5,379 nt of DNA from JAWLCG01 sp041687295 (GTDB lineage: Bacteria > Planctomycetota > Phycisphaerae > SM23-33 > FEN-1343). Of this stretch, positions 1 through 5,379 are shown piece by piece. The notes beneath the pieces were generated by a model, which searched no databases, had not been told where the DNA came from, and saw only the letters and a list, made by a program, of their open reading frames with translations. A program made the translations under genes and the position numbers. The stretch is from positions 1 through 5,379 of the forward strand of contig JAWLCG010000342.1 in NCBI GenBank assembly GCA_041687295.1, read 5' to 3'. The stretch's first letter is position 1. Every line of letters starts with the position of its first letter.

Positions 1-102
1 TGCTCGGCCCGCCGCCGGCTGACTGGAAGCCGTACCGTGTCCAACGCGCCCCCGAGCTTCTATGGTTACGGGCCCAAGCGTGTGCCTGAGCACTTGGGAT
101 AA
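1..102 (+). CDS. possible C-terminal fragment of an unidentified convergent gene
   Basis: One plus-strand frame is open from the first base to a TAA at 100-102 and ends in the residues SFYGYGPKRVPEHLG. About three quarters of its codons end in G or C, which fits the coding bias of the four gcv genes, and its composition looks natural (aromatic, glycine and charged residues) rather than like a high-GC shadow frame. Its start would lie left of the window. If real, it runs towards gcvPB and ends 185 bp from the gcvPB stop. I do not recognise the family. A second frame, open to a TGA at 87-89, is a rival reading but loses its GC-rich third positions in its last third. The call rests on only 33 codons and is weak. 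Confidence 0.35.
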   Translation, partial: CSARRRLTGSRTVSNAPPSFYGYGPKRVPEHLG

Positions 103-103
103 A

Positions 104-180
104 GAGACAGGGCTTGCCCGGGTCCATATGTCTCTGGATCTCAAGAAACCTCTGTGTTTCCTCTCTCTGTGTCCTCTGTG
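104..180. repeat. intergenic direct-repeat unit A
   Basis: This is the first of two diverged copies lying about 110 bp apart between the gcvPB stop and the possible convergent gene. Shared blocks in order are GAGAC or AAGAC, GGGC(T/A)TGCCCGGG (110-122, 12 of 13 identical to unit B), CTCAAGAAACCTCTGTGT (140-157, 17 of 18 identical to 249-266) and TCTGTGTCCTCTGTG (166-180, identical to 260-274). Unit A has a few extra bases between the last two blocks. The block at 110-119 can form a small 4-bp stem. No gene is visible here. Confidence 0.7.
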
Positions 181-212
181 CCTCAGTGGCCCATCTTCGC
201 TGTTTCTTCTTC

Positions 213-274
213 GAAGACCCCGGGCATGCCCGGGGCTATATACCGAACCTCAAGAAACTTCTGTGTCCTCTGTG
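213..274. repeat. intergenic direct-repeat unit B
   Basis: This is the second copy of the unit described at 104-180. It keeps the same order: a GC palindrome, an AT-richer linker, CTCAAGAAAC at 249-258, then the CTCTGTG-type pyrimidine-rich block ending at 274. It stops 13 bp short of the gcvPB stop codon. On the minus strand the pyrimidine-rich block reads as CACAGAGGACACAGA. From memory, CACAGAGGA-type sequence recurs in intergenic DNA of several environmental bacterial lineages; I could not check this. Confidence 0.65.
218..235. terminator. 18-bp perfect palindrome, possible weak bidirectional terminator
   Basis: CCCCGGGCATGCCCGGGG is its own reverse complement. As RNA it would form a 7-bp all-GC stem with a CATG loop on either strand. 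It lies about 52 bp past the gcvPB stop, between convergent genes if the frame at 1-102 is real, which suits a shared terminator. Neither side carries a proper U tract (minus strand continues TCTTCGAAGAAG, plus strand CTATATACC), so it is not a canonical intrinsic terminator. A second 10-bp palindrome, TCTTCGAAGA at 208-217, abuts it. It may simply be part of repeat unit B. Confidence 0.4.
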
Positions 275-287
275 GCCGTCGTTGCCC

Positions 288-1744
288 CTACTGCCAGCGG
301 AGCACCGGGCTGCGGGCGGCGGCGACTTCGTCGACTTTGGCGACGGTGGCGTGGTGCGGGGCGTGGTCGAGGACGACGGGGTTGCTCTCGAGCTCGCGGA
401 CGATCTCGGCCAGGGCGGCGACGAAGCTGTCGAGCATGGCCAGCGACTCGGTCTCGGTCGGCTCGACCATGAGGGCCTCGGGCACGATCAGCGGGAAGTA
501 AACCGTCGGCGGGTGGATGCCGAAGTCGATCAGCCGTTTGGCGATTCGGCCCGCCAGGCCGCGGTCGTCCTGCCCGGGCCGCTGGGCCGAGAGAACGAAC
601 TCGTGCATGCAGGGCAGCTCGTGGGGCAGCGGCAGCAGCGAGCGGAGCTTGGCGGCGAGGTAGTTGGCGTTGAGCACGGCCGTCTCGCTGGCCCGCTTCA
701 GGCCGGCGGGGCCCAGGCAGCGGATGTAGGTCCAGGCCCGCACGAACATGCCGAACTGTCCGGCGAAGCTGCGGACCATGCCGATGCTGTCGGGCCGATC
801 CCAGTCCAGCTCGTAGCGCCCTTCGCGCTGCACCACCTGCGGCGTCGGCAGGAAGGGCGCGAGGTGCTCGGCCACGGCCACGGGGCCCGCCCCGGGCCCG
901 CCGCCGCCGTGGGGCGTGCTGAAGGTCTTGTGGAGGTTGAAGTGCATCGCGTCGGCGCCGAAGTCCCCCGGCCTGGCCAGGCCGAGGATGGCGTTCATGT
1001 TCGCCCCGTCGAGGTAGAGCTGCGCCCCGGCCTGGTGGACCAGTTCGGCGGCCCGGCAGATGTCGCGCTCGAAGAGCCCCAGCGTGTTGGGGTTGGTGAT
1101 CATCAGCGCCGCGGTCTGGTCGTCGAGCTTGGCGGCCAGGTCGTCCAGGTCGATCCGCCCATCGGGTCGGCTCTTGACGGGCACGGCCGAGCGCCCGCAG
1201 ACGGTGCAACTGGCGGGGTTCGTGCCGTGGGCCGAGTCGGGCGTGAGCACCTTGGTGCGTTTCTGGCCGCGGCTCTGGTGGTAGGCGATGATGACCTTCA
1301 GGGCCGTCAGCTCGCCGTGGGCGCCGGCGGCGGGGTTGAGCGTGGTGGCGTGCAGGCCGGCGATCTCGGCCAGGTCGCGCGAGAGCTCGAACATCAGCCG
1401 AAGGGCGCCCTGGGCCAGCGGGGCGGGCGTCAGCGGGTGCAGGTCGGCCAGGCCGCTCTGGGCGGCGGCCCACTCGTTGACCCGGGGGTTGTACTTCATC
1501 GTGCACGAGCCGAGCGGGTAGAAGTTGGCGTCGACGGAGAAGTTCCGCGTGGCCAGGTGGGTGTAGTGGCGGACGACCTGCAGCTCGCCCATCTCCGGCA
1601 GCGGCGGCGGGGCGTCGGCCAGCAGTTCGGCGCCGGCGGGCCCGAGCAGCTCGGCAGGGGTTGGCCCCTCGGCGGCCGGCACGTATCGGCCGGGGTTCGA
1701 GCCGGGGCAGCTCTTCTCGAAGATCGTCGGCTCGGTCGGGGCGT

Positions 1745-1748
<4 letters not shown>
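288..1748 (-). CDS. gcvPB: glycine dehydrogenase (decarboxylating) subunit 2, P-protein C-terminal half
   Basis: GcvPB is the PLP-carrying half of the split P protein. With GcvPA it decarboxylates glycine and passes the aminomethyl group to the lipoyl arm of GcvH in the cytoplasm. The product is 486 aa, normal for the family. It shows YPLGSCTMKYNPR near 77-89, DSAHGTNPAS at 171-180, LYLDGANMNA at about 244-253 and NLHKTFSTPHGGGGPG at 271-286. K274 (codon 927-929) is the expected Schiff-base lysine. By fold-type I logic Asp247 should contact the PLP ring nitrogen and His174 may stack on the ring; both are inferred. FPLIVPEALMVEPTETES near 418-435 is also typical. The ATG at 1746-1748 is chosen because GGAGGT (minus strand, 1755-1760) lies 6 nt upstream and the N-terminus aligns with the family. 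The start overlaps the gcvPA stop by 4 bp (ATGA), implying translational coupling and matched subunit output. The stop is TAG at 288-290. Confidence 0.97.
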
Positions 1749-3097
<1,349 letters not shown>

Positions 3098-3174
3098 CGG
3101 GGGCTTTCTCAGCTAGTCCTGTATGCGAACCCGCAGAGCATGGCACTCATCCGAGCGGGCGAAACAACTCTCCT

Positions 3175-3221
3175 GGGGCTCTGCCCCAGACCCCGGGATT
3201 TGTCGCATTAGGCCAATGGCA
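3175..3221 (+). repeat. REP-like repeat copy R1 (left arm of the inverted pair)
   Basis: The copy opens with a small hairpin, GGGGCTCTGCCCC (3175-3187, 5-bp stem), followed by CCCCGGGATTTGTCGC (3191-3206) and GGCCAATGGCA ending at 3221. The same order of blocks occurs inverted at 3333-3383 and again in direct orientation near 5321-5370. A GAAAC stretch about ten bases before the hairpin is shared with the third copy. The repeat lies entirely in the gap between gcvH and gcvPA, starting 77 bp upstream of the gcvPA start. Confidence 0.8.
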
Positions 3222-3332
3222 GACGAACCAGGCGTCCACGCCGCCGCCCATGCCACAAGGCGGCGCTCGCGCCGCTCTTCAGCGGCCACGTTGCCCGATC
3301 CTCCGCCAGGACCGCCCAAGCAACCCCGCCTA
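3222..3332. other. GC-rich, hairpin-rich centre between inverted arms R1 and R2
   Basis: No open frame here resembles a protein. Two local stem-loops are visible: CGCCGCC (3242-3248) with GGCGGCG (3259-3265) around a 10-nt loop, and GCCGCT (3271-3276) with AGCGGC (3281-3286) around CTTC. With the flanking arms paired, a transcript crossing from gcvH to gcvPA would carry a compact structure about 209 nt long. Its role is unknown: it could be a small non-autonomous mobile element, a REPIN-like pair, or a structure affecting readthrough or mRNA stability. The rest of the gap (3098-3174 and 3384-3472) shows no gene and no convincing promoter. Confidence 0.5.
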
Positions 3333-3383
3333 TGCCATTGGCCCCAAAGCGATAAATCCCGGGGGCTTGGGGGCAGAGCCCCC
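3333..3383 (-). repeat. REP-like repeat copy R2 (right arm, inverted)
   Basis: Read on the minus strand it runs GGGGGCTCTGCCCCC (3369-3383, 6-bp stem), then AAGCCCCCGGGATTTATCGC, then GGGGCCAATGGCA. It matches R1 over nearly its full length: GGGGCTCTGCCCC, CCCCGGGATTT, TCGC and GGCCAATGGCA are identical, with small differences and one- or two-base indels between blocks. On the minus strand the arm is preceded by GAGGAAAAGG, comparable to GAGGAAACAG before the third copy. It lies 90 bp past the gcvH stop. I see no convincing target-site duplication outside the two arms. Confidence 0.8.
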
Positions 3384-3472
3384 ATTCCTTTTCCTCAACT
3401 ATACGGGATGAGGGTCCCATTCATCTTCGCAGCAGTCCACTTGGGAGCCCACAGAACCTGCAGCGGACCCAA

Positions 3473-3853
3473 TTACTCGGGCAACGAGGCCTCGTACGTG
3501 GCTGCGTCCTGCAGCCGATCGACCTGCTCGGGCTTGCTCAGGCGGATGCGGATCATCCAGCCACCGCCGAACGGGTCGCTGTTGACCACGCCGGGCCCGT
3601 CGGCCAGGGCGTCGTTGACGGCCAGCACCTCACCGCTGACGGGGGTGTTGAGGTCGCTGGCGCTCTTGACCGACTCGATCTCGCCGAAGGGCTCGCCGGC
3701 CGACACCGCCGAGCCGACCTCCGGCAGGTCCACGAAGGTGATGTCGGTCAGTTGATCGGCGGCGTATTGGGTGATGCCGATCAGGGCCTGGTCGCCCTCG
3801 ACCTTGCACCACTCGTGGCTCTCGGTGTAACGGCGGTCCGTGGGAACGGGCAT
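3473..3853 (-). CDS. gcvH: glycine cleavage system H protein (lipoyl carrier)
   Basis: GcvH is the small cytoplasmic carrier whose lipoyl-lysine arm accepts the aminomethyl group from the P protein, presents it to GcvT and is reoxidised by dihydrolipoyl dehydrogenase. The 126-aa product has the usual length and motifs: YTESHEW (9-15), IGITQYAADQL (25-35), FVDLPEVG (40-47), the lipoylation site ESVKSASD (60-67) with K63 as the modified lysine (codon 3665-3667), TPVSGEVLAVNDAL, and GGGW followed by the C-terminal helix. I prefer the ATG at 3851-3853 because AGGAG (3860-3864, minus strand) lies 6 nt upstream and the N-terminus then matches the family. An in-frame ATG 18 nt upstream (3869-3871) would add six residues and lacks an equally good SD. 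The gene follows gcvT after 185 bp and precedes gcvPA by 375 bp. The stop is TAA at 3473-3475. Confidence 0.97.
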   Translation of the reverse strand: MPVPTDRRYTESHEWCKVEGDQALIGITQYAADQLTDITFVDLPEVGSAVSAGEPFGEIESVKSASDLNTPVSGEVLAVNDALADGPGVVNSDPFGGGWMIRIRLSKPEQVDRLQDAATYEASLPE

Positions 3854-3880
3854 GGGGCTCTCCTGTCTCATCGGGCGATG

Positions 3881-3898
3881 GGCCGGTCTCGGCCGGCC
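3881..3898. other. small stem-loop upstream of gcvH
   Basis: GGCCGG (3881-3886) and CCGGCC (3893-3898) can pair around a 6-nt loop. On the minus strand the stem ends 27 nt before the gcvH ATG, just upstream of its SD. It could form in the leader but leaves the SD free. In DNA this rich in G and C such a stem may be chance. Confidence 0.3.
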
Positions 3899-3971
3899 TG
3901 TACGAACTTCCTACGTGCACGGGACCGTCCGAGTGCGGCAGGGCGGCACGGCAAGGCGGCTGGCCGGCGTT

Positions 3972-3999
3972 GCCGGGCCTCGCTGGCGCTCGACCCGGC
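3972..3999 (-). repeat. GGTCGAGCG-type hairpin repeat in the gcvT-gcvH gap
   Basis: On the minus strand the element reads GCCGGGTCGAGCG, then CCAGCGAGGCCCGGC, and is preceded by GTAG. The ends GCCGGG and CCCGGC pair. The layout resembles the dispersed intergenic motif GTGGGTCGAGCG..AGCGAGACCCAC that I recall from many bacterial genomes, with the outer stem changed to GCCGGG/CCCGGC. That relationship is from memory, not from a search. It begins about 40 bp past the gcvT stop and might act as an mRNA-stabilising or attenuating stem between gcvT and gcvH. No T tract follows. Confidence 0.5.
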
Positions 4000-4027
4000 C
4001 TACGGGCTGGGCCCGGCCTACGGCTGG
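3994..4027. repeat. short tandem duplication downstream of gcvT
   Basis: CCCGGCCTACGGGCTGG at 3994-4010 is followed one base later by CCCGGCCTACGGCTGG at 4012-4027, identical except for one missing G. A further partial CCCGGCGG follows. The first copy overlaps the GGTCGAGCG-type hairpin, so the end of that element seems to have been duplicated. The second copy ends 11 bp before the gcvT stop codon. Confidence 0.6.
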
Positions 4028-4038
4028 ACCCGGCGGGG

Positions 4039-5145
4039 TTACTTCCAGGCCGATCCGCGGTAGAACGGCAGGTGGACGACCTCGGCGGCGGCGTCCTCTT
4101 TGGGGCGCACCTGCACGGTCAGGGCCTGGCCGTCCATGGCGTAGCGGCGGTCGACGTAGGCCAGGGCGATCGACGCCTCGACGCTGGGGCTGAAGGTGCC
4201 GCTGGTGACCACCCCCACCTCGGTGCCCTCGGCCAGGACGGTGGCGCCCTGGCGGGCAATGCGGGGTCCCTGCAGGCGCAGGCCCACCCGCTTGCGGGCC
4301 GGGCCGCGGTCGCGAACCTTCTGGATCGCCTCGGCCCCGACGAAGCCGCCCTCCTTCCTCACGGCGTAGCTCAGGCCCGCCGTCAGCGGGTCGATCGTCT
4401 CATTCAGCTCGTGGCCATACAGCGGCAGGCCCGCCTCGAGGCGCAGCACGTCGCGGGCGCCCAGGCCGGCCGGCGAGACCCCGCCCTCGCCCACGAGGTA
4501 GTCCCACGCCTTGCGGGCCACCATCGCCGGCAGGATCACCTCGAAGCCGTCCTCGCCCGTGTAGCCGCTTCGGCTGGCCACGTACGGGAAGACCATGAAC
4601 GTCCCGCTGACCAGCCCGTGCCGGCCCACGCCGCGGATGTCGAACGGCAGGGCCTCGGCCAGCTTGTCGATGGCATTGGGCCCCTGCACCGCCAGCATGG
4701 CCGTGGCCGGCGTCGTGTCCTCGATGACGGCCCCGAAGGCCCCCTGCTCGTTGAGCCCGGCCAGGTGCTCGCGGACCTTGAGGCGGTTGGCGGCGTTGGA
4801 GACGACGATCCAGCCCTCCTCCAGGCGCAGCAGGAACAGGTCGTCGACGATGCCGCCCTTCTCGTTGCACAGCAGGCTGTAGCGGGCGGTGTCGTCCTCC
4901 TGTTTCGCTGCCTCGGCCGTGCAGGCGTGGGCCAGCAGCTTCCAGGCTCCCCCGCCGGTGACGCGGAGCCGCCCCATGTGGCTGACGTCGAAGACGGTCG
5001 CGTCGGTGCGGGTGGCGGCGTGCTCGTCGAGGATCGATTTGTACAGCAGCGGCATCTGCCAGCCGGCAAAGTCCACCAGGCGCGCCCCCAGGGCGCGGTG
5101 GGCCTCGTACAGCGGCGTGCGGAGCGGTTCGGTGGCGTCGGCCAA
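4039..5145 (-). CDS. gcvT: glycine cleavage system T protein (aminomethyltransferase)
   Basis: GcvT releases ammonia from the aminomethyl-lipoyl arm of GcvH and transfers the one-carbon unit to tetrahydrofolate, giving 5,10-methylene-THF. The 368-aa product is close to the usual length of about 364. Motifs in order are TPLYEAHRALGARLVDFAGWQMPL (10-33), FDVSHMG (52-58), GGIVDDL (97-103) containing the family's catalytic aspartate (D101 or D102), VQGPNA (153-158), SGYTGEDGFE (193-202) in the folate-binding core, GARDVLRLEAGLPLYGHE (229-246) and TSGTFSPS (314-321) in the C-terminal domain. The start is TTG at 5143-5145: a GGGAG SD lies 7 nt upstream and the protein then begins MADATEPLRT, normal for GcvT. 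The frame stays open beyond this to 5370, but that part is low-complexity, crosses the promoter and a 12-C run, and resembles nothing. The gene is first in the operon. The stop is TAA at 4039-4041. Confidence 0.97.
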   Translation of the reverse strand: MADATEPLRTPLYEAHRALGARLVDFAGWQMPLLYKSILDEHAATRTDATVFDVSHMGRLRVTGGGAWKLLAHACTAEAAKQEDDTARYSLLCNEKGGIVDDLFLLRLEEGWIVVSNAANRLKVREHLAGLNEQGAFGAVIEDTTPATAMLAVQGPNAIDKLAEALPFDIRGVGRHGLVSGTFMVFPYVASRSGYTGEDGFEVILPAMVARKAWDYLVGEGGVSPAGLGARDVLRLEAGLPLYGHELNETIDPLTAGLSYAVRKEGGFVGAEAIQKVRDRGPARKRVGLRLQGPRIARQGATVLAEGTEVGVVTSGTFSPSVEASIALAYVDRRYAMDGQALTVQVRPKEDAAAEVVHLPFYRGSAWK

Positions 5146-5151
5146 GGCGTA

Positions 5152-5159
5152 TCTCCCTT
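5152..5159 (-). promoter_or_regulatory. ribosome binding site that fixes the TTG start of gcvT
   Basis: AAGGGAGA on the minus strand, with core GGGAG at 5153-5157, lies 7 nt before a TTG at 5143-5145. No ATG or GTG near the expected N-terminus has a comparable site, so TTG is taken as the start codon. Confidence 0.8.
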
Positions 5160-5178
5160 GTTCGCTGGGTCCTCTGTC

Positions 5179-5207
5179 AGAGTAGACGCCCCGGCGCGGG
5201 CAGTCAA
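5179..5207 (-). promoter_or_regulatory. sigma70-type promoter for the gcvT-gcvH-gcvPA-gcvPB operon
   Basis: TTGACT at 5202-5207 matches the -35 consensus in 5 of 6 bases. TACTCT at 5179-5184 is a weaker -10 (3 of 6, including the first TA and the last T). The spacer is exactly 17 bp. Transcription should start near 5172, giving a leader of about 27 nt before the TTG, which includes the SD. This leaves no room for a glycine riboswitch. No clear operator was seen. Confidence 0.6.
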
Positions 5208-5226
5208 GCGTCGGCGCCGTTTGAGG

Positions 5227-5271
5227 TTCGGGCCAGTCTGCCCCGAAACCCCCAGCGCGGGCTTCGCCCGC
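5227..5271. other. two small stem-loops upstream of the gcvT promoter
   Basis: TTCGGG (5227-5232) pairs with CCCGAA (5242-5247) around a 9-nt loop, and GCGGGC (5257-5262) pairs with GCCCGC (5266-5271) around TTC. Both lie upstream of the proposed -35. They could be the end of an upstream transcription unit (neither has a T tract), regulator-binding dyads, or repeat debris. Confidence 0.3.
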
Positions 5272-5320
5272 AACCCACCTGGACCCGTAGCGCGGCCCGG
5301 CGGTCCAGAGGAAACAGCGC

Positions 5321-5370
5321 GGGGGCTCTGCCCCCCCCCCCCGGGTTTGTCGCGGTGGGGCCCCCCGCAT
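5321..5370 (+). repeat. REP-like repeat copy R3 upstream of gcvT
   Basis: GGGGGCTCTGCCCCC (5321-5335) is the same hairpin as in R2, followed by a C run, GGGTTTGTCGC (5343-5353) and GGGGCC then GCATGG. The block order matches R1 and R2, and GAGGAAACAG just upstream parallels the bases before R2. Similarity fades after about 5367, and the window ends at 5379, so a partner copy beyond the edge cannot be seen. The segment from 5208 to the window end contains no recognisable gene. Confidence 0.7.
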
Positions 5371-5379
5371 GGATGGACC

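Noticed and set aside
192..200. CATCTTCGC shared between 192-200 and 3422-3430
   Set aside because: It is a 9-base match with only patchy similarity around it, too short to call a common element.
104..274. CRISPR array suggested by the direct repeats
   Set aside because: There are only two units. They are conserved in blocks with differing linker lengths rather than as uniform repeats with unique spacers, and no cas gene is present.
3398..3403. TATAGT on the minus strand as a -10 for a separate gcvPA promoter
   Set aside because: It matches the -10 consensus in 5 of 6 bases, but no reasonable -35 lies 16-18 bp upstream and the start would be about 300 nt from gcvPA across the foldback element. 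It was noted but is not supportable.
3113..3420. Small open frames on both strands in the gcvPA-gcvH gap
   Set aside because: They arise from the inverted repeat arms in several frames at once, have no SD and no plausible protein composition. Their similarity to one another is explained by the DNA repeat.
5146..5370. 75-residue N-terminal extension of gcvT
   Set aside because: The sequence is low-complexity, spans the proposed promoter and SD as well as the 12-C run and repeat R3, and precedes a start that already gives a normal GcvT.

Overview
The window holds one complete glycine cleavage system locus, all on the minus strand. Read in the direction of transcription (from high to low coordinates) the order is gcvT (aminomethyltransferase), gcvH (lipoyl carrier), gcvPA and gcvPB (the two halves of a split PLP-dependent glycine decarboxylase). 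Together the products cleave glycine to CO2, ammonia and 5,10-methylene-tetrahydrofolate and load reducing equivalents onto the lipoyl arm of GcvH. The fourth component, dihydrolipoyl dehydrogenase (L protein), is not in the window and must be encoded elsewhere.

Organism: very high GC, GC-rich third codon positions, a TTG start, a two-gene P protein, and repeat-rich intergenic DNA suggest a high-GC environmental bacterium. Planctomycetota (for example Phycisphaerae) is my best guess, but this is inference and no phylogenetic marker is present.

Layout from left to right: 1-102 may be the C-terminal end of a gene running towards the locus. 103-287 is a convergent intergenic stretch with two diverged direct-repeat units, the second containing a perfect 18-bp palindrome. 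288-1748 is gcvPB and 1745-3097 is gcvPA, overlapping by 4 bp (ATGA). 3098-3472 is a 375-bp gap without a gene, occupied mostly by a roughly 209-bp inverted-repeat structure. 3473-3853 is gcvH. 3854-4038 is a 185-bp gap with a hairpin-type repeat and a short tandem duplication. 4039-5145 is gcvT, preceded by a good SD and a sigma70-like promoter (TTGACT-17-TACTCT). 5208-5379 is non-coding, with small hairpins and a third copy of the repeat found in the gcvPA-gcvH gap, interrupted by a 12-C run.

The enzymes look intact and ordinary: every cofactor motif I checked is present. The unusual part is the spacer DNA. Except for the gcvPA/gcvPB overlap, each gap in and around this operon carries a palindromic or repeated element, seemingly of three different families. 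I see no sign of a previously undescribed biological system here.
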